Source: Neotamlana nanhaiensis (GTDB taxonomy: Bacteria > Bacteroidota > Bacteroidia > Flavobacteriales > Flavobacteriaceae). From it: a stretch of DNA of 64,000 bases. A program made the position numbers and the translations under genes. The DNA lies in NCBI RefSeq assembly GCF_000943555.1, contig NZ_JTDV01000013.1:124001-188000 (forward strand), written 5' to 3'. Shown piece by piece: positions 27,406 through 35,667 of the stretch (its first letter is position 1; the number at the start of each line of letters is the position of its first letter). Below the pieces are notes generated by a model, which made no database searches, was not told the DNA's origin, and saw only the letters and a program-made list of their open reading frames with translations.

Positions 27406-28380
27406 ATGCAATCAATAGACGACTACCGAGACCATTTTGTTTCATTTTTAGAAAAATTTGTTACACTTAACGAACCTCAAAACCTTTACAATCCTATAAA
27501 TTACATTTTAAATTTGGGCGGAAAACGCTTGAGGCCTGTACTTACCTTAATGACAGCGGATATTTTTAATGTAGACTATAAACATGCTTTAAATGCGGCT
27601 TTAAGTATTGAAGTTTTTCATAATTTTTCGCTGGTTCACGACGATATTATGGATGATGCGCCGTTGCGTCGCGGTCACCAAACCGTACACGAAAAATGGG
27701 ATGTTAACACAGGAATTTTGTCGGGCGATGCCATGTTAATTATGGCTTATCAGCTTTTTGAAAATTATGAAGCCGATGTATTTCAAGATTTAGCAAAACT
27801 ATTTAGTAAAACGGCACTCGAAGTTTGCGAAGGCCAGCAATACGATGTCGATTTTGAAACCAGAAACGATGTTACTATTCCAGAATATTTAAAAATGATT
27901 GAATATAAAACAGCCGTTTTAGTTGGTGCCGCCATGAAAATGGGTGCTATTGTTGCAAAAGCTTCAGCAAGCGAGCAAAATAATATTTATGAGTTTGGTA
28001 GAAATTTAGGCATAGCCTTCCAGCTACAAGATGATTATTTAGATGCTTTTGGCGATCCTAAAACATTTGGGAAACAAGTTGGAGGTGATATTATTGAAAA
28101 CAAAAAAACATACTTATATCTTAAAGCGCTCGAGTTTTTAAATGATGACGATAAAGCGATACTTGTGGCGTTGTTTTCTTCGCAACCCGAACAAGTTGAA
28201 GAAAAAATAGACACGGCAAAACGCTTATTTGAATCTTCGGGTGCAGCTAAAGCTACTAAAGAAGCTATTCAGGTTTACACCCAAAAAGCTTTTGATAATC
28301 TGGAAAGTTTAAATATTTCTGACGATAAAAAAGCACTTTTAAAAACCTTTGGTAGTAGTTTAATGAATAGAACGGTATAA
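27406..28380 (+). CDS. polyprenyl diphosphate synthase (trans-prenyltransferase)
   Basis: A 324-residue all-helical prenyltransferase that elongates allylic diphosphates with IPP. The first Asp-rich motif is in LVHDDIMDDAPLRRG and the second in FQLQDDYLDAFGD; GGKRLRP and the KTA lysine (IEYKTAVLVGAA) are present. The residues before the first motif (FHNFSLVHDD) allow a chain longer than C10, but the exact product (geranylgeranyl versus octaprenyl) cannot be read from sequence. It starts a three-gene run: the next ORF overlaps its stop by one base. It works downstream of the MEP pathway (dxs in this window). Confidence 0.9.
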   Translation: MQSIDDYRDHFVSFLEKFVTLNEPQNLYNPINYILNLGGKRLRPVLTLMTADIFNVDYKHALNAALSIEVFHNFSLVHDDIMDDAPLRRGHQTVHEKWDVNTGILSGDAMLIMAYQLFENYEADVFQDLAKLFSKTALEVCEGQQYDVDFETRNDVTIPEYLKMIEYKTAVLVGAAMKMGAIVAKASASEQNNIYEFGRNLGIAFQLQDDYLDAFGDPKTFGKQVGGDIIENKKTYLYLKALEFLNDDDKAILVALFSSQPEQVEEKIDTAKRLFESSGAAKATKEAIQVYTQKAFDNLESLNISDDKKALLKTFGSSLMNRTV

Positions 28381-28727
28381 TGCAACTTCCCGCAACTTTT
28401 AATGATTTAATTACGGAGGCTAATCAATTAAATTTATATAAAAATTTAGTGCAACAGCTTAATAAAGATTTTCTTTTGGCTAATATCGATTTAGATTTTC
28501 ATGATGATATTTTGCCGTCTAGTCTTAAACTCATGTTGCATGAAACGGTGTTTAAACTTATTCAAGAAAAATTTACCGCATATTTAAATTTGCTTTATAT
28601 AATTGATGTATCTGAAACTGCGGTTAAAGCTTTAAATGGCGATGATGTTTTAAAGCTATCGGAAGACGTTACATTTTTAATTTTAAAACGCGAATGGCAA
28701 AAAGTGTGGTTTCGAAATAAATATTAA
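28380..28727 (+). CDS. conserved small protein of unknown function
   Basis: A 115-residue soluble, mostly helical protein with no signal peptide. Its ATG overlaps the prenyltransferase stop (TAATG), indicating translational coupling, and the pentapeptide gene starts right after its stop. I do not recognise a domain; the sequence is rich in Leu, Lys and Asp. The tight coupling suggests that it is expressed in fixed ratio with the prenyltransferase. Confidence 0.7.
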   Translation: MQLPATFNDLITEANQLNLYKNLVQQLNKDFLLANIDLDFHDDILPSSLKLMLHETVFKLIQEKFTAYLNLLYIIDVSETAVKALNGDDVLKLSEDVTFLILKREWQKVWFRNKY

Positions 28728-29303
28728 ATGATGACTGATGTTTTTGTAGATGAAAAGGAATTTATAGGTTCAAACTTTAGTAAGGAAACCTTTTTAAAAG
28801 GAACCTACGAATATTGTAGCTTTAAAAATTGCGATTTTAACAATGTTAATATGGCTGGATTTCAGTTTACCGATTGCCAGTTTATTGATTGTGATTTTAG
28901 TTTAGCTAATGTTTTTGCTACTATTTTTCAAGATGTGGTTTTCAATTCTTGTAAGATGTTGGGGTTACAATTCGATACATGCGATGCGTTTGGTTTAGCG
29001 GTAAGTTTTAACGATTGCCAATTAAATCATACTTCATTTAGAAGTTTAAAGCTCAATAAAACCCATTTTACAAATTGCAAATTACAAGAGGTAGATTTTT
29101 CTGAAACTCATTTGTCACAATCTTATTTTTCTAATTGCGATTTACAAGGTGCTATTTTCGAAAATACCAACTTAGAAAAAGCGAATTTTAAAACCGCTTT
29201 TAATTACACTATAAATCCAGAAAATAATAAAATTAAAGGTGCGCAGTTTTCACTAAAAGATGTTGCGGGTTTACTTACGCAGTATAAAATACAAATAGTT
29301 TAA
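28728..29303 (+). CDS. pentapeptide-repeat protein
   Basis: A 191-residue protein built almost wholly of pentapeptide repeats (A/C-D/N-L/F-x-x), for example CSFKNCDFNNVNMAGF, CQFIDCDFSLAN and CDLQGAIFENTNLEKANF, giving a right-handed quadrilateral beta-helix. Many repeats carry Cys in place of Ala. Related proteins of the Qnr/MfpA type protect DNA gyrase, but the whole superfamily is much wider and I cannot assign that role. Either of two adjacent ATGs (28728 or 28731) can be the start. Third gene of the prenyltransferase run. Confidence 0.88.
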   Translation: MMTDVFVDEKEFIGSNFSKETFLKGTYEYCSFKNCDFNNVNMAGFQFTDCQFIDCDFSLANVFATIFQDVVFNSCKMLGLQFDTCDAFGLAVSFNDCQLNHTSFRSLKLNKTHFTNCKLQEVDFSETHLSQSYFSNCDLQGAIFENTNLEKANFKTAFNYTINPENNKIKGAQFSLKDVAGLLTQYKIQIV

Positions 29304-29306
29304 CTC

Positions 29307-29825
29307 TTAAAAATAAACCCTTACAAAAGGCATCCACGCATTAGCGTAAATGCTTCTATTGGTGTTGTAAAGTATGTCGTATCGTACACCAAGCGTTATA
29401 TTATTATTTCGGTAACCAGCGCCTAAAAATAATGCTGGCGTCCAATAAGTATCTTTCAACAAATTAGGATTATCAAAATTTGTACTTACATGCAACTGCT
29501 CAAACTCTGCCGAAAGTTGTAGTTGGGGTATAACATTAGCAAGTCCAATTAAACTGCCTCCTAAAATAGTGGATTTATAGGTGTTTTTCTGGCTGTTATA
29601 AGTCGCATTTAAGCCAAGGCCAAAAGCAAAAATAGCATCAACTTCATAAATAGCACTCGGAGCTAAAGTGCCACTAAAAAATCCGTTACCAAAATTTAAA
29701 CCAATGCCACCACCAATTCTAACTTTATTCCAAAAATTAGTATTACTAATTTGAGCGTTTAAAATAGAATTTCCGCATAAAAAAAGAAGCATCATAATAA
29801 TATTTTGCAATTTTTTGGTTTTCAT
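29307..29825 (-). CDS. small secreted barrel-like protein next to sucA
   Basis: A 172-residue protein with a signal peptide (to about residue 25, CGNSILNAQ) and alternating amphipathic strands rich in Gly, Asn and aromatic residues, ending in FVRVYF. This looks like an 8-stranded outer-membrane barrel. Homologues in Flavobacteria sit beside sucA and have been labelled alpha-ketoglutarate decarboxylase by transfer of the neighbour's name; nothing in the sequence supports an enzyme. Convergent with the pentapeptide gene with only 3 bp between stops, divergent from sucA. Confidence 0.75.
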   Translation of the reverse strand: MKTKKLQNIIMMLLFLCGNSILNAQISNTNFWNKVRIGGGIGLNFGNGFFSGTLAPSAIYEVDAIFAFGLGLNATYNSQKNTYKSTILGGSLIGLANVIPQLQLSAEFEQLHVSTNFDNPNLLKDTYWTPALFLGAGYRNNNITLGVRYDILYNTNRSIYANAWMPFVRVYF

Positions 29826-29971
29826 TCTATTAAAAATTTAACAGTTTTATAATATCAATAAATAATATTAAAATATAAGTTATAAATATAGTTAAACAAA
29901 GCCCTAATTTTACTAAATGTTGTATTTTTGAAAAATATTTTTACTAAACCTACAAGGTATTAAATAAAACA

Positions 29972-32713
29972 ATGGATAAATATTCCTTTTTAAATGCAGC
30001 TCATACAGCATTTTTTGCTGAGTTATATGAACAATATTTACATAATCCCGATGCCGTAGAACCTAGTTGGAGAGCCTTTTTTCAAGGTTACGATTTTGGA
30101 AGTGAAAACTATGGTTTAAATGGCGAAATCGTTGAGGGTGTTAGCACACAAATCCCAGAACAATTACAAAAAGAATTTCAGGTTGTAAAACTTATAGATG
30201 GTTATCGCATGCGCGGGCATTTGTTTACAAGAACAAACCCAGTGCGTGATCGACGTACTTATAAACCAACATTAGAATTACAAAATTTCGGTCTTAACGA
30301 AAACGATTTAGATACCGTTTTTAACGCTGGTGAAATTTTAGGTATAGGAGCGCAACCGCTACGCGAAATATTAAAACATTTAAATAGTATTTATTGCGAT
30401 TCTATTGGTGTAGAATACATGTATTTGCGTAACCCAGAAGTTATTGGGTGGTGGCAAGAGCAGTTGAATAGAAACGATAATCAACCAAGTTTCTCGCCCG
30501 ATACTAAAAAATATATTCTTTCAAAATTAAATCAGGCCGTAACCTTCGAGAACTTTTTGCAAACCAAGTATGTCGGTCAAAAGCGCTTTTCGTTAGAGGG
30601 TGGCGAGTCGTTAATTCCCGCCATTAGCAACGTGTTGTTTTATGCATCGTTAAAGTACGATGTTAAAGAATGTGTTTTAGGAATGGCGCACCGTGGGCGT
30701 TTAAGTACATTAGTTAATATTTTTAGAAAGCCTTTACGCGAATTATTTAACGAGTTTGATGGTAAAGATTTTGAAGATGAAAATATTGATGGAGACGTAA
30801 AATACCATTTAGGTTTAACACTCGATAAAACCTACCAAAACGGTAAAACCATTAAAATGAATTTGGTGCCAAACCCGTCACACCTAGAAACGGTAGCACC
30901 AGTAGCAGAGGGGATTACCCGTGCTAAAATTGATGAAGATTATGGTGGCGACGACTCAAAAATTATTCCAATAGTTGTGCATGGTGATGCTGCAATTGCA
31001 GGTCAAGGCATTGTTTACGAAGTCGCTCAAATGAGTCGCTTAAACGGTTACAAAACTGGAGGAACCATTCATATTGTAGTAAATAACCAAGTTGGTTTTA
31101 CAACTAACTATCTCGATGCGCGCTCAAGTACTTATTGTACCGATGTGGCTAAAGTTACCTTATCGCCAGTGTTACACGTAAATTCTGATGATGCTGAAGC
31201 TGTGGTACATGCCGTAGAAATGGCTTTAGAGTACAGAATGCGTTATAAAAAAGATGTTTATATCGATTTATTAGGATACAGAAAATATGGGCATAACGAA
31301 GGTGATGAACCACGCTTTACCCAACCAAAGCTTTATAAATACATCTCGAAGCATCCTAATCCGTTTAAAATTTATTCCGATAAGTTAATAGCTGAAGGTA
31401 CTATCGATAAAACATATGTTGACGGTATAGTAGCGGAGTTTAGAGAAACACTTGAAAGCGAATACGAAAAATCGAAAGAAGCCGATTCGTCGAAAGTGCG
31501 TGAATTTATGCAAGAACGTTGGGATAAGTTTACACGACGCGGGGTTGATGCTATGTTAAGCCCAGTTGAAACAAATTATCCAAAAGATAAATTAGAACAT
31601 ATATCAAAAGTTGTTTCTACGGTTCCAGAAGGTGTTAAGTTTTTACGTAAAGCCGAACGTATTCTTGAAGGTAGAAAGAAAATGGTTTTTGAAACCGATA
31701 CGTTGGATTGGGGAATGGCCGAAACCTTAGCTTATGGTAGTTTACTAGAAGAAGGGTTTAACGTGCGTATCTCTGGTCAAGATGTTGAGCGTGGTACGTT
31801 TAGTCACCGTCATGCGATTCTTCGTGATGAAAAATCGGAAGAGCGTATTAACCTGCTAAATACCAATCCAGAGAATAAAGGAAATATGGATATTTTCAAT
31901 TCCTTTTTATCTGAATATGGGGTGTTAGGTTTCGATTATGGTTATGCTATGGCAAACCCAAACACATTAACCATTTGGGAAGCCCAGTTTGGTGATTTTA
32001 GTAATGGTGCTCAAATTATATTCGACCAATATTTGTCGGCTGCCGAAGATAAATGGAAAGTACAAAATGGTATTGTGGTATTGTTGCCGCATGGTTACGA
32101 GGGGCAAGGTTCCGAGCATTCTTCTGCAAGAATGGAGCGTTACTTACAGTTGTGTGCCAATGATAATATGATTGTAGCCGATTGTACTACACCAGCAAAC
32201 TTTTTCCACTTATTACGTCGCCAAATGAAACGCGATTTCCGTAAACCGCTTGTAGTTTTAACTCCAAAAAGTTTACTGCGTCATCCAAAGGCTGTGTCAT
32301 CAATTAACGAGTTAGCTTCAGGGCAATTCCAAGAGATAATTGACGATACTATTGAGGCTTCAAAAGTTAAAAAATTAGTGTTCTGTACGGGTAAATTCTA
32401 TTACGATTTATTAGCGGAACGCGAGGAGTTAAATAGAGACGATGTTGCGTTAGTGCGTATTGAGCAGTTATTCCCGCTTCATTTAGATAAAATTCAAGAG
32501 ATAATTAATAAATATCCAAATGTATCAAAATATGTTTGGGCACAAGAAGAACCTAAAAATATGGGTGCTTGGAGTTTTATGGCAGAGCGTTTAAATTTAG
32601 TGAAATTAGAAGTTTGCTCCCGTGCTTACAGCTCGGTACCTGCACCTGGTTCTAGCACAAGAGATAAAAACAGACAAAGACGTGTAATTGATGCCGTTTT
32701 TGCAAACGAATAA
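29972..32713 (+). CDS. sucA: 2-oxoglutarate dehydrogenase E1 component
   Basis: A 913-residue thiamine diphosphate enzyme that decarboxylates 2-oxoglutarate in the TCA cycle and passes the succinyl group to E2. Landmarks: N-terminal FFAELYEQYLHNPDAVEPSW; active-site SHLETVAPVAEG; ThDP-binding GDAAIAGQGIVYE with VVNNQVGFTT; GHNEGDEPRFTQP; and the C-terminal domain with VRIEQLFPLH. Length is normal. A TATTTTTG box at 29923-29930 is the probable -7 element. The E2 gene follows after 41 bp; the shared E3 is not in this window. Confidence 0.97.
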   Translation: MDKYSFLNAAHTAFFAELYEQYLHNPDAVEPSWRAFFQGYDFGSENYGLNGEIVEGVSTQIPEQLQKEFQVVKLIDGYRMRGHLFTRTNPVRDRRTYKPTLELQNFGLNENDLDTVFNAGEILGIGAQPLREILKHLNSIYCDSIGVEYMYLRNPEVIGWWQEQLNRNDNQPSFSPDTKKYILSKLNQAVTFENFLQTKYVGQKRFSLEGGESLIPAISNVLFYASLKYDVKECVLGMAHRGRLSTLVNIFRKPLRELFNEFDGKDFEDENIDGDVKYHLGLTLDKTYQNGKTIKMNLVPNPSHLETVAPVAEGITRAKIDEDYGGDDSKIIPIVVHGDAAIAGQGIVYEVAQMSRLNGYKTGGTIHIVVNNQVGFTTNYLDARSSTYCTDVAKVTLSPVLHVNSDDAEAVVHAVEMALEYRMRYKKDVYIDLLGYRKYGHNEGDEPRFTQPKLYKYISKHPNPFKIYSDKLIAEGTIDKTYVDGIVAEFRETLESEYEKSKEADSSKVREFMQERWDKFTRRGVDAMLSPVETNYPKDKLEHISKVVSTVPEGVKFLRKAERILEGRKKMVFETDTLDWGMAETLAYGSLLEEGFNVRISGQDVERGTFSHRHAILRDEKSEERINLLNTNPENKGNMDIFNSFLSEYGVLGFDYGYAMANPNTLTIWEAQFGDFSNGAQIIFDQYLSAAEDKWKVQNGIVVLLPHGYEGQGSEHSSARMERYLQLCANDNMIVADCTTPANFFHLLRRQMKRDFRKPLVVLTPKSLLRHPKAVSSINELASGQFQEIIDDTIEASKVKKLVFCTGKFYYDLLAEREELNRDDVALVRIEQLFPLHLDKIQEIINKYPNVSKYVWAQEEPKNMGAWSFMAERLNLVKLEVCSRAYSSVPAPGSSTRDKNRQRRVIDAVFANE

Positions 32714-32754
32714 ACAACAAATAAAAACATAGAATACTATAAAATTTATAACCA

Positions 32755-33963
32755 ATGATTTTAGAAATGAAAGTCCCTTCTCCAGGGGAATCTATTACTG
32801 AGGTAGAAATAGCAACATGGCTAGTTGAAGATGGCGATTATGTTGAAAAGGATCAGGCCATTGCAGAGGTGGATAGCGATAAAGCAACGTTAGAATTACC
32901 TGCAGAGGTTAGCGGAACCATTACATTAAAAGCTGAAGAAGGTGATGCGGTTGCTGTTGGGGCTGTAGTTTGTTTAATTGATACGGATGCAGAAAAACCT
33001 GAAGGAGGCGATGCACCTGCTGCTAAAAAGGTAGAAGAAACTCCAAAAACGGAAGCTGCTAAACCAACAACAGATGAAAAAACGTATGCTACAGGAAGTG
33101 CTAGTCCTGCCGCAAAGAAAATATTAGCTGAAAAAGGTATTGAAGCTTCATCTATTTCTGGAACAGGAAAAGATGGTAGAGTTACAAAAGAAGATGCTGT
33201 AAAAGCAGTGCCATCAATGGGAACACCAACAGGTGGTTCTAGAGGTGAATCGCGTAGTAAAATGTCGATGTTACGTCGTAAAGTGGCAGAGCGTTTAGTA
33301 GAAGCTAAAAATACAACTGCAATGTTAACTACGTTTAACGAGGTTAACATGACACCTATTTTTGAGTTGCGTAATGAGTATAAAGAAACCTTTAAAGCAA
33401 AGCATGGTGTTGGTTTAGGGTTTATGTCATTCTTTACGTTAGCTGTAGTACGTGCTTTAAAAATGTATCCTGCAGTTAACTCTATGATTGATGGTAAGGA
33501 AATGATTTCTTACGATTTCTGCGATATTAGTATTGCGGTTTCTGGACCAAAAGGATTAATGGTTCCAGTAATTAGAAACGCCGAAAATTTAACTTTTAGA
33601 GGTGTAGAGTCTGAAGTAAAACGTTTAGCTTTACGTGCTCGCGATGGTCAAATTACGGTTGATGAAATGACAGGTGGTACTTTTACTATTACTAATGGTG
33701 GTGTTTTTGGTAGTATGTTATCTACACCAATTATTAACCCGCCTCAAAGTGGTATTTTAGGAATGCACAATATTATACAACGCCCAATAGCTGTTGATGG
33801 TAATGTTGAAATTCATCCAATGATGTACGTAGCATTATCTTACGATCATAGAATTATTGATGGTAAAGAAAGTGTAGGTTTTTTAGTAGCTGTTAAAGAA
33901 GCTTTAGAGAGTCCTGTTGAACTTTTAATGAACAATGATGTTAAAAAGGCTTTAGAGTTGTAA
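32755..33963 (+). CDS. sucB: dihydrolipoyllysine-residue succinyltransferase (E2 of 2-oxoglutarate dehydrogenase)
   Basis: A 402-residue E2 protein: one lipoyl domain (residues 1-78, lipoyl Lys43 in DSDKATLEL), a flexible Ala/Pro/Lys/Glu linker, a peripheral subunit-binding domain (about 115-155, [13 protein letters not shown] and [13 protein letters not shown]), and the catalytic domain with the [12 protein letters not shown] active-site His near the C-terminus. It transfers succinyl to CoA and forms the complex core. Operon with sucA; closed by a perfect terminator. Confidence 0.97.
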   Translation: MILEMKVPSPGESITEVEIATWLVEDGDYVEKDQAIAEVDSDKATLELPAEVSGTITLKAEEGDAVAVGAVVCLIDTDAEKPEGGDAPAAKKVEETPKTEAAKPTTDEKTYATGSASPAAKKILAEKGIEASSISGTGKDGRVTKEDAVKAVPSMGTPTGGSRGESRSKMSMLRRKVAERLVEAKNTTAMLTTFNEVNMTPIFELRNEYKETFKAKHGVGLGFMSFFTLAVVRALKMYPAVNSMIDGKEMISYDFCDISIAVSGPKGLMVPVIRNAENLTFRGVESEVKRLALRARDGQITVDEMTGGTFTITNGGVFGSMLSTPIINPPQSGILGMHNIIQRPIAVDGNVEIHPMMYVALSYDHRIIDGKESVGFLVAVKEALESPVELLMNNDVKKALEL

Positions 33964-33984
33964 GTTACTTTAATGATTTAATAT

Positions 33985-34020
33985 AAAAAAAGGTGTTGTT
34001 TTAAAACAACACCTTTTTTT
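33985..34020. terminator. bidirectional terminator
   Basis: A perfect 36-bp palindrome (arm AAAAAAAGGTGTTGTTTT). It ends sucAB on the plus strand and, read on the minus strand, the transcript of the 33-residue peptide gene (stop at 34037). Confidence 0.93.
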
Positions 34021-34036
34021 TGTAGTGAAAAACTAA

Positions 34037-34138
34037 CTAATAAAAGAACATCATAATGTTAAAAGCAATAGTCATGATTATTATTATGGCTAAGCCAATA
34101 AATAAACATTTGTTGATTGTTTTGTTTTCTTCTCCCAT
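34037..34138 (-). CDS. 33-residue single-helix membrane peptide (too short for routine calling)
   Basis: ATG at 34138 to TAG at 34037-34039. The product begins with a charged, hydrophilic MGEENKTINK and continues with a stretch of Ile, Leu, Met and Phe (CLFIGLAIIIIMTIAFN) to the C-terminus, so it should be a tail-anchored inner-membrane peptide. Upstream is a promoter-like unit (TAAAGTTA on the plus strand at 34227-34234 with an inverted repeat centred 31 bp further up), an 85-nt leader with a 9-bp hairpin, and downstream is a terminator at the right place. The complete transcription unit is the main support; there is no Shine-Dalgarno, which is normal here. No homologue can be named. Confidence 0.6.
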   Translation of the reverse strand: MGEENKTINKCLFIGLAIIIIMTIAFNIMMFFY

Positions 34139-34158
34139 AAAGCTTTGTTTTATAAACC

Positions 34159-34181
34159 CTGCGTTAAACGAATTAACGCAG
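34159..34181 (-). other. hairpin in the leader of the 33-residue peptide gene
   Basis: A 9-bp perfect stem, CTGCGTTAA / TTAACGCAG with a 5-nt loop, 21 nt before the start codon on the minus strand. It has no long T-run after it, so it is more likely a leader structure affecting translation or stability than a terminator. Confidence 0.6.
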
Positions 34182-34226
34182 AGTTTCAAAAAATCTCTCA
34201 ACTAGATATTGTGATTAATAGCACTG

Positions 34227-34277
34227 TAAAGTTAGGTAGTAATGAGATGATATAAAATAAGCAGTTCTACGTATTTT
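34227..34277 (-). promoter_or_regulatory. promoter unit C (for the 33-residue peptide)
   Basis: Minus-strand box TAACTTTA (34227-34234) followed by CAGTGCTATTAAT, and an inverted repeat AAAATAAG / CGTATTTT (34254-34277, one mismatch) centred 31 bp upstream of the box. The same arrangement occurs in units A and B. Confidence 0.55.
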
Positions 34278-34300
34278 TAATCGATTTTTTATGAGTACAT

Positions 34301-34370
34301 AAAAAAAGGCTTCAGATTAATAAAAACCTAAAGCCTCCTATAATTCTCCCTAAGAACTAATTAATAGCAC
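34301..34370 (-). ncRNA. candidate small RNA A
   Basis: Minus strand, predicted start near 34367, end at the T-run 34307-34301, about 65 nt. A terminator hairpin GGCTTCAG/CTAAAGCC (34308-34315 with 34328-34335) closes it. The first 29 nt or so are identical to RNA B and include the single-stranded, GGA-containing TTAGGGAGAATTATA. It has no ORF longer than six codons. Promoter unit A is directly upstream. Evidence is comparative within this locus only. Confidence 0.55.
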
Positions 34371-34381
34371 TGTAAAGATAT
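34339..34381. repeat. 43-bp direct repeat, copy A
   Basis: Identical over 43 bp to 34476-34518, 137 bp apart. The repeat covers the -7 box and the 5' half of the candidate small RNA. An 18-bp piece of it (ATTAATAGCACTGTAAAG) recurs at 34214-34231 in unit C. Confidence 0.95.
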
Positions 34382-34425
34382 ATTATGTTGCCGAATTAAA
34401 AAATACGTACTTCTGCGTATTTTTT
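34373..34425 (-). promoter_or_regulatory. promoter unit A
   Basis: Minus-strand box TATCTTTA (34373-34380) with an inverted repeat AAAAAATACG / CGTATTTTTT (34398-34407 and 34416-34425) centred 31 bp upstream. With initiation 5-6 nt past the box the repeat is centred near -43, the usual place for an activator touching polymerase. Confidence 0.55.
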
Positions 34426-34437
34426 TATAATTGGTAT

Positions 34438-34507
34438 AAAAAAAAGGCCTAAACTTTTCAATTTAGAACCTTTTTTATAATTCTCCCTAAGAACTAATTA
34501 ATAGCAC
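34438..34507 (-). ncRNA. candidate small RNA B
   Basis: Minus strand, predicted start near 34504, end at the A/T-run 34445-34438, about 67 nt. Terminator hairpin with paired AAAAAAGG/CCTTTTTT (34440-34447, 34469-34476) and CTAAA/TTTAG. Same 5' half as RNA A, different 3' hairpin, which is the pattern of duplicated sibling small RNAs. Confidence 0.55.
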
Positions 34508-34518
34508 TGTAAAGATAT
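34476..34518. repeat. 43-bp direct repeat, copy B
   Basis: Exact copy of 34339-34381. Confidence 0.95.
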
Positions 34519-34560
34519 GTTTTATTACCGAATAATAAAATACGTACATATACGTATTTT
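34510..34560 (-). promoter_or_regulatory. promoter unit B with perfect AAAATACGTA palindrome
   Basis: Minus-strand box TATCTTTA (34510-34517); arms AAAATACGTA (34537-34546) and TACGTATTTT (34551-34560) form a perfect inverted repeat with a 4-bp spacer, centred 31 bp upstream of the box. The outer arm overlaps the stop codon of the response-regulator gene. Confidence 0.58.
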
Positions 34561-35188
34561 ATAAAAAATGTTTATTTAATGTTGCCCAAATCGATAATGA
34601 TGTGGGTTTGTTATCTAAACCAAGTTTTGCCACAATATTACTACGGTGTTTATCTACCGTTCTAACCGATATAGATAGCTCGTTTGCAATATCTTGGCTA
34701 GTGTGTTTGTTGGCAATTAGCTTCACGATTTTTAATTCAGATTTTGTGAGATTATCAATTTCTTTAGGCCTTTCGTTATGTGAGTTTTGTAAATACGATG
34801 CTATTTCATCGCTAAAATATGGGGTGTCGTTTATTACGCTTTTAATACAAGCTTCAATTTCTTCAATGGCAAATTCTTTTAAAATATAGCCATAAACATT
34901 AAAGGCTTTGGCTTGGTCGTAAAGTTCTTCTTCTTTATCGAAGGTAATCAGGATAATCTTGGTGTCTAGGTTGTTTTTTTTGCAGGCTTCGGCTACTTCT
35001 AATCCTGTCATATGTGGCATTCTAATATCTAGAATGGCTATTTCGGGTTTTTGTTTTACTATTAAATTATAGGCACTTTTACCGTCGGTAGCACTCCCAA
35101 TTATATTAAAACCTTTTGAGTTTAAAAAATCGGTAAGACCACGTAGCATTAAAGGATGATCGTCTGCAATTACTATGGAATTGGTCAT
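34559..35188 (-). CDS. LuxR/NarL-type response regulator
   Basis: A 209-residue two-component regulator: receiver domain residues 4-120 (acidic pocket D9-D10, phosphoacceptor D54 in IAILDIRMP, conserved Thr/Lys region LITF and GYILK) and a GerE/LuxR HTH (about 143-205, LTKSELKIVKLIANKHTSQD and ISVRTVDKHRSNI). No histidine kinase gene lies nearby, so it is an orphan regulator in this window. It is the last gene of the PKD-CHAT-protease operon (35 bp after the protease) and is directly followed by three promoter units with inverted repeats of the kind such regulators bind. Control of those units is inferred. Confidence 0.92.
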   Translation of the reverse strand: MTNSIVIADDHPLMLRGLTDFLNSKGFNIIGSATDGKSAYNLIVKQKPEIAILDIRMPHMTGLEVAEACKKNNLDTKIILITFDKEEELYDQAKAFNVYGYILKEFAIEEIEACIKSVINDTPYFSDEIASYLQNSHNERPKEIDNLTKSELKIVKLIANKHTSQDIANELSISVRTVDKHRSNIVAKLGLDNKPTSLSIWATLNKHFL

Positions 35189-35223
35189 TAATTAGAGAGG
35201 GAAATTATTTTTTTGCTATTTTA

Positions 35224-35667
35224 TTATAATTTTAAATATAAATATTTCTTTTCATAATCTATAACGGCTTTACCTTTTTTTAGTATATCGGCACCAATAA
35301 TGCCATCAACAGGTTTGGAATTATGATTTTTTAAAGCTGTATTTACATGTGTTAGGTTAAATAGAACTAAAACCACTTTATTGTTGGTCCATTTTCCTAT
35401 TTTAATTTTATTTCGTTTCGACATTTTGGTGTCCATATCGGTAGCACCAGCACCAGCTGCTTTAATTATTGAATCTTCGGCCTTAAGTTTAAAGGTTTCA
35501 ATGGCTTCAAAACCTACACAAGAATTTGATGCGCCTGTATCTAGAATAAATAGCCCTTTTTTACCGTTAATGGTAGCTTTTATTTCAAAATGATTGGTTT
35601 TGGTAAGGTGTAATTTAACCTTTGAGTAACCTTTGTTTAGAAGAAATTCTTGCAAATTAGCTTGCAT
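35224..35667 (-). CDS. retropepsin-like aspartic protease
   Basis: A 147-residue protein of the clan AA (retropepsin-like) fold: active-site ILDTGAS with Asp43, the flap region, and the hydrophobic-hydrophobic-Gly motif DGIIGADIL near residue 125. Such single-lobed proteases work as homodimers. There is no signal peptide, so it is probably cytoplasmic, unlike the CHAT protein encoded just upstream whose stop codon it overlaps by 11 bp. The overlap implies coupled translation and a shared task, perhaps a processing cascade. Confidence 0.85.
   Translation of the reverse strand: MQANLQEFLLNKGYSKVKLHLTKTNHFEIKATINGKKGLFILDTGASNSCVGFEAIETFKLKAEDSIIKAAGAGATDMDTKMSKRNKIKIGKWTNNKVVLVLFNLTHVNTALKNHNSKPVDGIIGADILKKGKAVIDYEKKYLYLKL

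Noticed and set aside
29307-29825. Alpha-ketoglutarate decarboxylase label for the gene beside sucA
   Set aside because: Signal peptide and barrel-like strands, no ThDP motif; the label is a neighbour-name transfer.
34198-34224. GTG mini-frame reading VLLITISS in unit C, and VLLISS in units A (34350-34370) and B (34487-34507), resembling leader peptides
   Set aside because: The GTG begins only 2 nt after the promoter box, upstream of or at the expected transcription start, and the similarity follows from the shared DNA repeat.
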